Origin: Aliivibrio sp. EL58
GTDB taxonomy: Bacteria > Pseudomonadota > Gammaproteobacteria > Enterobacterales > Vibrionaceae
Direction of reading: 5' to 3'
Assembly: GCF_900312675.1 (NCBI RefSeq)
Contig: NZ_OMPC01000001.1
Span: 285,140-349,139 of the forward strand
DNA: 64,000 nucleotides
The translations under genes and the position numbers were made by a program. Each line of letters begins with the position of its first letter. The first letter of the stretch is position 1. Below, in pieces: positions 1-8,208 of the stretch. The notes under the pieces are model-generated. The model worked only from the letters and a program-made list of their open reading frames with translations. It searched no databases and was not told the DNA's origin.

Positions 1-761
1 AACTGTTCAGCCCCATCCTTATCGCCATAAACCCATGCAGGAATAAACAACACATCAGGATTAAGCACAATGACCATTTCTTTTGATACAGGCACTTGGC
101 CGTACTTATCACTGACTAACCCTTCAATCGCATTATCCAAATCCGCTTGTTCTAATACTTCATCCCATGTTGAGTCTTGTCCGCTTGATGTTCCCCACGG
201 GTTGTAATCTAACGCTGTTAATCTTTGTTTTGGCTTAATCACATCTTGAGTTAATCGCGCTTTCATTTTGGCAACGACTTTGTTAGCCGCTTCACTTTTG
301 TTAACTATCTCGCCAACACGTAAGATCTCAGTTTCGATCTCTGCAATTGTTTTAGGTGTTTGAATTCGATAAACAGGAATACCTGCACTTTCAATAATCG
401 CTAACTTTGAAGCATCACTCCAGTTAGCCGCAAACACAATGTCAGGACGATTAGCAATGATCATTTCAACATTCAGTGCTAACAACGGGACTGATTTAGG
501 AAGAATGTCTTTTACCGCTGAGTAATTAGGGTTGTTGGCTAAATCAGTCAAACTGGAGAGTGAACTGTCATCCACCAATTCTAATAACACAGCATCAGTA
601 AATAGAGTTTTAGATGAGATTTTCTTAGGCTCTTTCTCAATAACGACAGAATTTCCTAAGCCATCAACCACGCTTAACGGATAAATAGTCTCAGCCGTCG
701 ATGAAAAAGAAAACAAAAAAGAAGAGGCAATAATAAATGATTTTAACGCAGGCCAGCGCAT
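1..761 (-). CDS. Periplasmic substrate-binding protein of a B12/iron-chelate ABC transporter (partial, C-terminus off the left edge)
   Basis: I translated the minus strand from an ATG at 761 and found it open to base 1. It begins with a signal peptide (MRWPALKSFIIASSFLFSF, cleavage near STAET). The body follows the TroA/BtuF-like binding-protein pattern: a VVDGLGNSVVIEKEPKKI strand region, a MIIANRPDIVFAANW segment, then IESAGIPVYRI and a long helix (ILRVGEIVNKSEAANKVVAKM). This family delivers corrinoids, haem or siderophores to an inner-membrane ABC importer. The cobalamin riboswitch just upstream makes a corrinoid the likely ligand, but the protein is not close enough to E. coli BtuF for me to give the symbol. 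A ribosome site (CAGGAG) sits 7 bases before the ATG. Permease and ATPase genes are expected beyond the left edge. Confidence 0.8.
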   Translation of the reverse strand, partial: MRWPALKSFIIASSFLFSFSSTAETIYPLSVVDGLGNSVVIEKEPKKISSKTLFTDAVLLELVDDSSLSSLTDLANNPNYSAVKDILPKSVPLLALNVEMIIANRPDIVFAANWSDASKLAIIESAGIPVYRIQTPKTIAEIETEILRVGEIVNKSEAANKVVAKMKARLTQDVIKPKQRLTALDYNPWGTSSGQDSTWDEVLEQADLDNAIEGLVSDKYGQVPVSKEMVIVLNPDVLFIPAWVYGDKDGAEQ

Positions 762-790
762 GAAAACTCCTGTAAATCGCGTACATTATT

Positions 791-808
791 GTTCTAATGT
801 AATAGAAC
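791..808 (-). promoter_or_regulatory. Small hairpin between the B12 riboswitch and the start codon
   Basis: GTTCTA and TAGAAC form a perfect 6-bp inverted repeat around a six-base loop, about 30 bases before the ATG at 761. It has no U-run, so it is probably part of the riboswitch expression platform rather than a terminator. That role is inferred from position only. Confidence 0.4.
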
Positions 809-814
809 ATAAAA

Positions 815-925
815 TTAAGCACTTCGTATCTGACTCAAATCCCATTGAGACTTTCACAGTGGCGCGTCCGTTACGGATTTTCACCGTATTCCGAAGATGG
901 GTCGTATTGTACTTTGCTACCGCTA
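815..925 (-). promoter_or_regulatory. Cobalamin riboswitch
   Basis: Read on the minus strand, this leader holds the conserved B12 pieces in order: GGAATACGGTGAAAATCC, then CGCGCCACTGTGAAAG, then GAGTCAGATAC. AGCA and TGCT at its ends can close the outer stem. These correspond to the GGTGnnAATCC core, the GCCACTG box and the AGTCAG box of the cobalamin riboswitch family. It leads into the binding-protein gene that starts at 761. By family knowledge, adenosylcobalamin binding would lower expression of that transporter. Boundaries are approximate. Confidence 0.87.
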
Positions 926-1040
926 TATATTCTATCTTTATACTTTCAAACCCTTTTTTATTAGAGCTAAGCAATGGAAATAGAAGTAATTTCTTTCTAT
1001 AGTTACCCTTACATAGGATATATTGTGCAAAGGATTGAAA

Positions 1041-1628
1041 ATGAAATACACGCTACTGCTTCTACTCACTCTATTTACTTCTGTTAGTTTTGCCAATAGC
1101 GAAGAAAAAATTACCCCACCTCTTATCAGTATTAACGCCATGGTTGATATTAAAGGCATTGAACAATCAGCAGAACAAGGCGCCCAAGCAATGCAAAGAA
1201 TGGCAAACTCCCTTGAACTCATCGCACAAAATAGAAACCTCACTCCAGAGCAACAACAAAATATTCATAAAACAATAGAAAACATCAATAACCTTGTCGA
1301 TGTATCATCTAACTCTCTTCAATCTTTACCCACTTTTTTAAAAGAATCCAAAGAAACCCTTTCAACAACCAGCACCCAATTCTTTGATGATCTCACTTTT
1401 AAAGTCATTTTATTACTTGCTATCGTTGTTCTTGCCTTAGTCGCAATTATTGCCTGCTTCTATTGGTTTATTCTTCGTCCGTTACAAAATACCCTATTAC
1501 AAGCAACTACCAATATTTCAACCATGGCAAAAGCCATCGAGAATTCAGCTTTATCTCTTGAAATGACCAATAAGAATCACGACAATATTTTACAGTTACT
1601 AAGCCAAGAAAAGGATAATCAATCCTAG
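1041..1628 (+). CDS. Small exported membrane protein of unknown function
   Basis: I chose the ATG at 1041 because an AGGA ribosome site precedes it and the reading then starts with a clean signal peptide (MKYTLLLLLTLFTSVSFANS); an upstream start would add six residues before this signal. The mature protein is mostly helical and rich in Gln, Asn and Ser. One hydrophobic membrane segment (VILLLAIVVLALVAIIACF) lies near residues 122-142, followed by a cytoplasmic or periplasmic tail of about 50 residues with coiled-coil character. The layout (signal, helical domain, one TM, helical tail) resembles the front of a chemoreceptor, but there is no signalling domain. No family recognised. It lies between the riboswitch-controlled gene and the adenosyltransferase-like gene, transcribed away from the former. 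Confidence 0.6.
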   Translation: MKYTLLLLLTLFTSVSFANSEEKITPPLISINAMVDIKGIEQSAEQGAQAMQRMANSLELIAQNRNLTPEQQQNIHKTIENINNLVDVSSNSLQSLPTFLKESKETLSTTSTQFFDDLTFKVILLLAIVVLALVAIIACFYWFILRPLQNTLLQATTNISTMAKAIENSALSLEMTNKNHDNILQLLSQEKDNQS

Positions 1629-1682
1629 AGTAGACGTGATAAAGTATATTCACTCTTTCATTGATAACTAAGTGATTTAATT

Positions 1683-2219
1683 ATGGCACTAAAAGCATCT
1701 GGTGTGGTTGGTGAGCTTTCATACCCTTTCATTTTTGAAGACAGTCCATTGTGTGATTTTGAAATATTAACCGATGAGTTATGTGCCTATACTGGTTTGG
1801 CTCTTTCCCAAATCACTCATGTGCAAGTAAGAGGATCTCTAGAGCGTTTGCAGCCAAAGATATTTCATCTAAATGGTTCAATACGTGGAAAGTGCGGTAT
1901 TTTTGAAGAAGATGTACAAGAACTACTTGCTGAAATGCTTGCGTTTAAAGAACAAGTTGAAGATAAAGGAAAACGTTTTGTTCTTCCAAGAGGAACAGGG
2001 CCGGTGATCCAACTACACCAATGTCGTAGCCTAAGTAAAAAAGTGGTTCGCGCTTTGGTTCAAATAGATAAGTTAACCACAAAGAAGATACCAGAAACAC
2101 TACCTCGCTTTGCCAATGTATTAGCTAACTACTATTTCGTACTAACACGCGTATTAAACCAAGACGCAGGAATAGAAGAACCAGAGTACGTTAGTATAAA
2201 TTACCCAATGCCAAAGTAA
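1683..2219 (+). CDS. Cobalamin adenosyltransferase-like protein (PduO family, divergent)
   Basis: The C-terminal half carries the pattern of PduO-type ATP:cob(I)alamin adenosyltransferases: FVLPRGTGPVIQLHQCRSLS (compare the family's FVLPGG..aa.LH.aR), then a helix pair ending in RFANVLANYYFVLTRVLNQD (compare RyLNRLSDlLFvlAR..N). Enzymes of this family transfer the adenosyl group of ATP to reduced cobalamin. The usual N-terminal TRTGDxG phosphate-binding stretch is not visible here; the N-terminus (MALKASGVVGELSYPFIF) is different. Activity is therefore uncertain and it could be a paralogue with another role. The B12-riboswitch gene 0.9 kb upstream fits corrinoid metabolism. Length (178 aa) is normal for the family. 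Confidence 0.6.
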   Translation: MALKASGVVGELSYPFIFEDSPLCDFEILTDELCAYTGLALSQITHVQVRGSLERLQPKIFHLNGSIRGKCGIFEEDVQELLAEMLAFKEQVEDKGKRFVLPRGTGPVIQLHQCRSLSKKVVRALVQIDKLTTKKIPETLPRFANVLANYYFVLTRVLNQDAGIEEPEYVSINYPMPK

Positions 2220-2507
2220 GTAAACCTATATTTTATCAACAAGCGCCTACTGGTCTCTGATTAGTTTGCTGCTTGTTGCCTGCCTAAAACATACTTACAA
2301 TGAATAACAATTAACCACATAACACTACATAAGACCCTAACCAATAACATCAAAACAAGATAGGTTAATTTTTCTTCTGTATTATTATTTTTTAACGTTG
2401 ATAGAAATATTCATATGCTATAAAGTTCATCGCTTATAACACCAACAAATAATATTCTAACAAAACAGTTTATTACATAAATGGTGCCCATGTTAATTTT
2501 AAGTTAA

Positions 2508-4106
2508 GTGAATAAAGTGATTACATTTAATAAGTCCAATAATCTATATTTTTGGCCTCGCTTTATTGTTTTATTTTTGTGTTTATTTTCTTTCTTATTT
2601 TCTATTTTTTATTTCTATAAGCATTCAGAAAGTGAAATAAAGATTAATCAAATAAAAACAGAACAAAGTGCGCTAATTTCTGCTCAGAAAAAATACATTG
2701 CAATGACCCTTAACAGCATAGGGAAAGATCTCTTGCTGCTTTCTGATTTCATTGAGATCAATAAGGCTTACCAAAGACACGATAAAAAGCTCATTAAACT
2801 TGCCGAGTTAAATACCCTTGCTTTGAGCCTTAGAAAAGGGCTTTACGACCAACTACGTTACCTTGATCTTGATGGCAATGAGATCATACGTATTAATTAT
2901 AATGATGGCATTCCTACGGTTGTACCTAAAGATCACTTACAAAATAAACGTAACAGATACTACTTTAAAGACAGCTTGAAGTTACATGACGATGAAATCT
3001 ATATCTCTATTCTAGATTTAAACATTGAACACGATAAGATTGAGTTACCTTATAAGCCAATGATCCGTCTTGCGACACCTGTCTTTGATGAGTACGGGAC
3101 AAAACGCGGCGTAGTTGTACTCAATTATTTAGCTAAGCATCTGCTTGATGGCTTAAAGATCTTCTCATTAGAGCAACGAAACCATCATATGCTTATTAAT
3201 AGCGATGATTATTTTCTTATTTATGATAAAAGACCAGAGCTAGAGTTTGCATTTATGTTTGGTGAAAATGCAGATAAAAAGTATTCTGCTATTTATCCCA
3301 TAACATATGAGTGTTTTAAAAATCGCTCAAAAGGCCAATATCTAATAGGCTCAGGCATACTGACTTTTGATTCTGTCTTCTCATACCCTAAAGACATAGA
3401 AACCAATAAACACGTTTCAATCATTAAGCAAGATTCATGTTGGCGTTTAATTACCTTTGTACCAAGAGCCCCTATTTGGAGCTTAGATAAAATTGTTCAA
3501 AGTGAGCTACTTATTGTAATTAGTTTATTTCTTTTTTCTTTGCTCATGGCGTTATTAATTGCACAGCTACAGCTGAAAAAACGAATGAACCACAATAAAA
3601 TCAAGAAACTAGCACATCATGATAGTCTAACTGGTTTAATTAATCGTGGTTATTTTAAAAAGCTATTTCACTGGAAAATGCAAAACGCACGAAAAGACGA
3701 TACTAAATTAGCATTAATTTTTATCGACCTAGATGGTTTTAAAGATCTTAATGATAATTTCGGTCACAGTGCTGGTGATTTGGCTTTAAAAGCAGTAGCA
3801 AAAAACCTATACAGTGCATTCACTGATAACGCTTATGTAGCTCGACTTGGCGGTGATGAGTTTGCCGTACTTATTTATGATCTTGTTGAGCAACAAACAA
3901 CGATCACACAAGTAGAAAAATTTATTGAAAATAGTCATGCGCCATTAATGTTAGAAGAGATGCCTTATTATTTAAGTACCAGTATTGGCATTGCTTTCTT
4001 CCCTGAACATGGCGGTTGCATCAATGATGTAATGCATAACGCTGATGCTGCAATGTATGACATTAAACGCTCAGGAAAGAATGGATTTAAGGTATTTGAA
4101 CTATAA
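2508..4106 (+). CDS. Membrane diguanylate cyclase with a periplasmic CACHE-like sensor and GGDEF domain
   Basis: The frame has an in-frame stop at 2505-2507, so the GTG at 2508 is the only start that keeps the first membrane helix. Layout: TM helix at about residues 16-37; a large periplasmic sensor of dCACHE type (LRYLDLDGNEIIRINYND, RYYFKDSLKLHDDEIYIS) to about 325; a second TM (LLIVISLFLFSLLMALLIA); then a GGDEF domain. The signature GGDEF is intact at residues 448-452, so c-di-GMP synthesis from two GTP is expected. The RxxD inhibitory site five residues upstream is absent (TDNA occupies that place), so product feedback through that site is not expected. Stand-alone gene, convergent with the MFS gene. 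Confidence 0.85.
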   Translation: MNKVITFNKSNNLYFWPRFIVLFLCLFSFLFSIFYFYKHSESEIKINQIKTEQSALISAQKKYIAMTLNSIGKDLLLLSDFIEINKAYQRHDKKLIKLAELNTLALSLRKGLYDQLRYLDLDGNEIIRINYNDGIPTVVPKDHLQNKRNRYYFKDSLKLHDDEIYISILDLNIEHDKIELPYKPMIRLATPVFDEYGTKRGVVVLNYLAKHLLDGLKIFSLEQRNHHMLINSDDYFLIYDKRPELEFAFMFGENADKKYSAIYPITYECFKNRSKGQYLIGSGILTFDSVFSYPKDIETNKHVSIIKQDSCWRLITFVPRAPIWSLDKIVQSELLIVISLFLFSLLMALLIAQLQLKKRMNHNKIKKLAHHDSLTGLINRGYFKKLFHWKMQNARKDDTKLALIFIDLDGFKDLNDNFGHSAGDLALKAVAKNLYSAFTDNAYVARLGGDEFAVLIYDLVEQQTTITQVEKFIENSHAPLMLEEMPYYLSTSIGIAFFPEHGGCINDVMHNADAAMYDIKRSGKNGFKVFEL

Positions 4107-4121
4107 GTAACACAGACCTTC

Positions 4122-4152
4122 TTACGCCCATGCCACCTTGGTATGGGCGTAA
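4122..4152. terminator. Bidirectional hairpin between the diguanylate cyclase and the MFS gene
   Basis: TTACGCCCAT and ATGGGCGTAA make a perfect 10-bp stem around an 11-base loop. The left arm includes the stop codon of the minus-strand MFS gene. U-tracts are weak on both sides, so termination is likely but not certain. Confidence 0.5.
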
Positions 4153-5330
4153 TGGTATAAGCGCCAGCATAGTGCAAAGATAACAATATAAAGCACTCCA
4201 GCCCCTAGCATCACGCTTTCCCATCCCCCATGTTGCCAACAGTACATTAAATAAAAACCGCCTAAACTGCCGCTGACATAGTAATGCACTAAATATAATG
4301 CGGTGGCTGTTGATTTCGCCGTTTCAGCTTTTTGGCTCACCCAACCATAAGCGAGTGAGTGGGTAAAGAAAGCCCCAAAGCTTAATATATTTAAGCCCAA
4401 AACAATCGCAATAAGTGATTCACTACTGGTGATACACATACCTATTAAACTAAGTAAGCTTCCTATAAACATACCTGAAACGGCATTGAATCGCTGACAC
4501 CATAATCCAACTAAACGAGAGCTGACAGTACCAGATAAGTAACAAAGAAAAATCATCGACGTCACGCTTAAAGGTAGTGAATAAGGTGCTGCAATCAAAC
4601 GAAAGCCTGTTACCGAATATAGGTTAACAAATAAAGCAAAATTAACACCGCCAATGAGCATAGCTAAAAAAATTCGTTTATTTCTTAAATGCTGAATAAG
4701 AACACGATGATAATCAGATAATGAAACTCTCTCTGCTTGCGGTGTCTCTTCTTTAGGCAAAGCTAAAGCCACAACGATTGCTCCAATCAAACTTATCATA
4801 GCCATTAGAATCACCGCGGTCTGCCAGCTAAAATGATCCGTGATAACCCCTCCGAATAATCGTCCAGAAATGCCCCCTAATGAATTTGCGCTAATATAAG
4901 CACCAATGGCATAACTAAAGGCTTTTGTTGTAAAGGTATCCGCCATATAAGCCACAGCGACAGCAGCAAAACCAGCTAATGCCATTCCCATCACAGCACG
5001 ACTTAAAATAAGAACGACAAGACTCTCCGTTAATAACGACGTTAACCCTATAACAGGAAGTAAAAATAGACTAATCAGTATGGCCTTACGTCTACCAATA
5101 AAATCAGACGCTATCGCCCACGGTAGCAAGCTAAGGGCTAACATCAATGTCCCTGCAGCAAGCAACCAATTAATTTGAGTCGCCGAGACAGTAAAGTGGT
5201 CAGCCAGCACTGGTAACATCGGCTGAAATAAATACAGATTACAAAAGATAATAAATGACCCAAATGCCAGAGCAGCACTCACTTGGTAATACGCCTTACT
5301 ACGAAATTCAATCATCTCAGTGATCGCCAT
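4122..5330 (-). CDS. MFS transporter of the YnfM type
   Basis: A 402-residue protein with 12 predicted membrane helices and the MFS loop 2-3 motif (WAIASDFIGRRKAILIS). Sequence features such as FQPMLPVLADHF near the first helix, RAVMGMALAGFAAVAVAYM in helix 4 and GAYISANSLGGISGR in helix 5 resemble the E. coli YnfM family of inner-membrane exporters. Substrate unknown. It is divergent from a LysR-type regulator gene 97 bp away, the same arrangement as ynfM/ynfL in enterobacteria, so control by that regulator is a reasonable inference. The ribosome site before the ATG at 5330 is poor; a start five codons further in is possible. Confidence 0.8.
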   Translation of the reverse strand: MAITEMIEFRSKAYYQVSAALAFGSFIIFCNLYLFQPMLPVLADHFTVSATQINWLLAAGTLMLALSLLPWAIASDFIGRRKAILISLFLLPVIGLTSLLTESLVVLILSRAVMGMALAGFAAVAVAYMADTFTTKAFSYAIGAYISANSLGGISGRLFGGVITDHFSWQTAVILMAMISLIGAIVVALALPKEETPQAERVSLSDYHRVLIQHLRNKRIFLAMLIGGVNFALFVNLYSVTGFRLIAAPYSLPLSVTSMIFLCYLSGTVSSRLVGLWCQRFNAVSGMFIGSLLSLIGMCITSSESLIAIVLGLNILSFGAFFTHSLAYGWVSQKAETAKSTATALYLVHYYVSGSLGGFYLMYCWQHGGWESVMLGAGVLYIVIFALCWRLYHYAHTKVAWA

Positions 5331-5427
5331 TAAGAAACAATATCAAAACAGTAGCAAGTTCGATGTAATAGTGAAAATATATAATAATTATTGATTTGAT
5401 AGTTTTTAATTATGGTGGTTAATAAGT

Positions 5428-6297
5428 ATGGATACACGATTACTGAAGTATTTTGTCGCAGTTGCAGAGCATAAAAATATCACTCACGCAGCTAAGAGCT
5501 TACATATAGCTCAACCCGCATTAAGTGTAGCAATTAGGAAATTAGAAACTGAATTAGAACTTGAGCTATTTCGTCGTCACGAACGAAAAATATCCCTAAC
5601 TCACGAAGGTGAAACGCTACTTAGTCATGCAAAACTGATCTTACAACAACTCGATGATGCCAGTTTAGCGATGAAAGAACTGAGGGGGCTAGAGAAGGGA
5701 GAAGTTCGATTCGGCGTACCGAGTATTATGGGAACTTACTATTTTCCAGAAGTACTAATGGCATTTAAGAACCGTTATCCAAAATTAAAGCTCACGATGG
5801 TAGAAGCTGGTGCACAATCAATACAAAAAATGCTACTTGATGGCGAGATTGATCTTGGGATAACCCAAGTGAGAGACCTGCCTGATGAATTAGATTCCGA
5901 TCATTTACTGCGATCACAAATGATGGCAGTTGTGAGTACTGACCATGAATTTGCCAATAAGAAAAGTCTTTCCTATTCAGAGTTCTTCTCTCAAGAGTTA
6001 GTTATGTTCAAGCAAGGTTACTTTCATCGTGCAAGGCTAGATGCTATTTGCAAACAAGAAAACCTAACGGCTAATTTTTCTTTTGAAACCAATCTATTAG
6101 CTGTCATTCTAAAAATAGTAAAACGAGACTTTGCCATTAGTGCTTTGCTTGAATTAGCCACAGAAAACGAACCTGATATTGTCTCAATTCCCTTTAGTGA
6201 ACCTATCTTTTTAGATATTTCAATTGCATGGCGAAAGAATGGTTATCTATCAAAAGCAGACCGTACTTTTTTAGAATTTGTGAAAAATAATCATTAG
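5428..6297 (+). CDS. LysR-family transcriptional regulator
   Basis: A full-length (289 aa) LysR protein. The N-terminus has the winged HTH (LLKYFVAVAEHKNITHAAKS and LHIAQPALSVAIRKLETELE), followed by the linker helix and a periplasmic-binding-like effector domain (EVRFGVPSIMGTYYFPEVL, EAGAQSIQKMLLDGEIDLGI). LysR proteins usually activate a divergent target from the shared intergenic region and repress themselves. Here that neighbour is the YnfM-like transporter, so it is the likely target. The AT-rich 97-bp gap contains no operator that I can name. Ligand unknown. Confidence 0.88.
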   Translation: MDTRLLKYFVAVAEHKNITHAAKSLHIAQPALSVAIRKLETELELELFRRHERKISLTHEGETLLSHAKLILQQLDDASLAMKELRGLEKGEVRFGVPSIMGTYYFPEVLMAFKNRYPKLKLTMVEAGAQSIQKMLLDGEIDLGITQVRDLPDELDSDHLLRSQMMAVVSTDHEFANKKSLSYSEFFSQELVMFKQGYFHRARLDAICKQENLTANFSFETNLLAVILKIVKRDFAISALLELATENEPDIVSIPFSEPIFLDISIAWRKNGYLSKADRTFLEFVKNNH

Positions 6298-6510
6298 TAC
6301 TACCTTAAGAAACACGGAAAGTTCCCTAAATTCACACCTCATTAATGAAAAGTATGACTACAAAATTCGGTACTGACATTACTAAAAATAAGTGGAATAT
6401 TGAATGACAGCTTAGCTTCAACATCAAAAAAATAAAAATGATGAAAGCGAAATAAGTCAAAACAACATAGCCAGTCAATGTGAAATATTAGCAAAAAATG
6501 AGGTGCCAAA

Positions 6511-7122
6511 ATGAAGAAATATATTCCTGTTCTAATTGCTCTAAGTACAGTATCTGGCGCCAGTTACGCCGCAACAGCACCAAAAGAAAGTTCTGTTGAT
6601 TACTTACAATTGCGTAATGGTGTTGCTTATCAAGTGAACCAAGAAAGTCCGTATACAGGGTTATTTGTTCAAAAATACGATAATGGACAAATATCAACCA
6701 AAGCGCAATTTAACAAAGGGTTAGAAATAGGTACCGAATCCAATTGGTATCCAAATGGCCAGATGGCATCAAAACTTAACTTCAAAAACGGTAAGTTAAA
6801 TGGCCAGATGCAAACCTGGTATGCAAATGGTCAGAAGAAAACAGAATTTACTTACAAGAATAATCTGTTAGATGGCCAAGCAACGCGTTGGTACGACAAT
6901 GGCGAGAAGAATTTAACCATTAATTATGATGATGGTAAAAAAGATGGCCAATACACCAGCTATTACGCTAATGGCAAAAAAGCCACACAAGCAAATTACG
7001 ATGACGGAAAAATCAAAGATGGTTCAGTAACTCATTGGAATAACCATGGTGATAAAGTAGAACAACTCACTTTCAAAAATCAAAAAGTGGTTTCTGAACA
7101 AACTTGGTTGCCTGAAAGTTAA
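6511..7122 (+). CDS. Exported MORN-like repeat protein (YwqK-type)
   Basis: Starts at an ATG with a GAGGTG ribosome site and a Sec signal peptide ending in SGASYAA. The rest is built of about six repeats of 22-23 residues, each carrying a Y-x-N-G-x or similar turn (YDNGQ, YPNGQ, YANGQ, YDNGE, YANGK, NNHGD) with a following basic strand. This is the MORN-variant repeat of the YwqK family, some members of which are annotated as antitoxins. No toxin partner is visible here and the signal peptide argues against a cytoplasmic antitoxin. It is probably a periplasmic or surface beta-repeat protein of unknown role. A terminator follows. Confidence 0.75.
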   Translation: MKKYIPVLIALSTVSGASYAATAPKESSVDYLQLRNGVAYQVNQESPYTGLFVQKYDNGQISTKAQFNKGLEIGTESNWYPNGQMASKLNFKNGKLNGQMQTWYANGQKKTEFTYKNNLLDGQATRWYDNGEKNLTINYDDGKKDGQYTSYYANGKKATQANYDDGKIKDGSVTHWNNHGDKVEQLTFKNQKVVSEQTWLPES

Positions 7123-7150
7123 TCATAAAACCTGTTTAGTATTAATAAAA

Positions 7151-7180
7151 AAGCCCTTATGCCTTATGGTACAAGGGTTT
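7151..7180 (+). terminator. Rho-independent terminator after the MORN-repeat gene
   Basis: AAGCCCTT pairs with AAGGGTTT (one G-U pair) and is followed by further Ts; the other flank is an A-run, so it may act in both directions. Confidence 0.65.
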
Positions 7181-7185
7181 TTGGG

Positions 7186-7508
7186 TTCTAGTCGACAAAG
7201 TCATTCTATATAGAAAACGTCCGTAGTTTAACATTAGATTTTGTTAAGTACTTCACATAAAAATAAAAAACTTATATATTGTACGATGTAATAAAAAACG
7301 TAATTTATTTTATATAACCAAAAAAGCAAATCCACAGCACTAAAAATCGTATTGAAAAATCAATAAAATAAAGCTGTATATCTTTTTATTGCAACGTAAT
7401 AATAAAAAATCAAATTTTATTTCATTTTAACAGGGAAATATTTCCTCATAGTTATTGTTGTTGTAAACTGATTCCATCTCCTTATTAACAACAAGAAAGG
7501 AGTTAATA
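7186..7508. other. AT-rich intergenic region upstream of the Mor-like gene
   Basis: About 320 bases of very AT-rich DNA with many A/T runs and no open frame with a ribosome site. It marks the left edge of the AT-rich accessory stretch. The promoter of the Mor-like gene must lie here (an AAGGAG ribosome site is seen at its end), but I could not assign -35/-10 boxes or an operator. Confidence 0.5.
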
Positions 7509-7892
7509 ATGAATAAAAAACGCAACAACCTCATCGAATCATTTCTATTAAAAATAAATGTAGAGACCCTACCAAAACAACTTAAAGAATTGATTGAGTT
7601 AATTGGTCCAGTTGATACGTATACATTTCTCTGTCATTACGGCGGAAAAATAAAATATATAGCAAAAAATCCATCAAGAACCGAAATGAAACATGTTATG
7701 AATGAAACAGCGCTTAAACGTCTATGTGCCAATTATGGCGGTTCAACTATTGAAGTGCCTAAACAAGAGCATCTAGATCGACAAGTTAGGAATAAATTAA
7801 TAAAAAATGCAAGTATGGAAGGTGTTTCACGATCTCAGCTGGCAACTCGTTTTAACTTAAGTGTTAGGCACATCGGTAATATAAAAAAATAA
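7509..7892 (+). CDS. Mor/C-type transcription activator (phage Mu Mor family)
   Basis: 127 residues with the Mor layout: an N-terminal helical dimerisation part (LPKQLKELIELIGPVDTYTF), a central strand region with YGG (LCANYGGSTIEVPK), and a C-terminal HTH (GVSRSQLATRFNLSVRHIGN). In phage Mu and relatives, Mor switches on the middle promoter. No phage structural or replication genes surround it, so it is probably a domesticated regulator. The nearest target candidates are the DUF2589 genes that converge on it and the divergent pair beyond. Strong AAGGAG ribosome site. It ends at a bidirectional hairpin 30 bp before the DUF2589 operon ends. Confidence 0.75.
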   Translation: MNKKRNNLIESFLLKINVETLPKQLKELIELIGPVDTYTFLCHYGGKIKYIAKNPSRTEMKHVMNETALKRLCANYGGSTIEVPKQEHLDRQVRNKLIKNASMEGVSRSQLATRFNLSVRHIGNIKK

Positions 7893-7896
7893 AATT

Positions 7897-7919
7897 TTAG
7901 GGGGGAAAACTCCCCCTAA
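7897..7919. terminator. Bidirectional terminator between the Mor-like gene and the DUF2589 operon
   Basis: TTAGGGGG and CCCCCTAA form a perfect 8-bp stem around a 7-base loop, with A/T runs on both flanks. It serves the two convergent transcription units. Confidence 0.75.
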
Positions 7920-7922
7920 TTA

Positions 7923-8195
7923 TTATAGCGTTGGTTTTCTTTTAAATCCTATATGGTAAGCAACTTGTTGAGATATAACTGTATTCTCACCTATTTTTAT
8001 CACTTTAAACCCAGAATCTTTACCAATCAAAATACCTTTTGGACAAATATCTAGACAATGATTTAATTTATCTATTTGTCGTTGCATAAAACCATCATCA
8101 TCAGAGTTATTGGGATTATAACGACCAATAACGATTCGTTCTATATAGCGAACATCCGCCAAATCTAATACTGAAGAATTTTTATCTGATAGCAT
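7923..8195 (-). CDS. Small hypothetical protein, third gene of the DUF2589 operon
   Basis: A 90-residue protein without signal peptide or membrane helix. Its N-terminal segment LDLADVRYIERIVIGRYN resembles a segment of the neighbouring 283-residue DUF2589 protein (VADFSYVRNVVIGKDG), which suggests it shares a structural element or a partner with it. The rest (LNHCLDICPKGILIGKDSGF, then ENTVISQQVAYHIGF) I cannot place. The 13-bp gap to the upstream gene indicates one transcript. Function unknown. Confidence 0.6.
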   Translation of the reverse strand: MLSDKNSSVLDLADVRYIERIVIGRYNPNNSDDDGFMQRQIDKLNHCLDICPKGILIGKDSGFKVIKIGENTVISQQVAYHIGFKRKPTL

Positions 8196-8208
8196 ATTAT
8201 TACCTTAC

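Noticed and set aside
760..1002. 80-codon open frame on the plus strand
   Set aside because: It runs antisense through the cobalamin riboswitch and the binding-protein leader, has no ribosome site and no protein-like composition.
6511..7122. Antitoxin of a toxin-antitoxin pair (a common label for YwqK-type repeats)
   Set aside because: The protein has a clear signal peptide and no toxin-like partner beside it.
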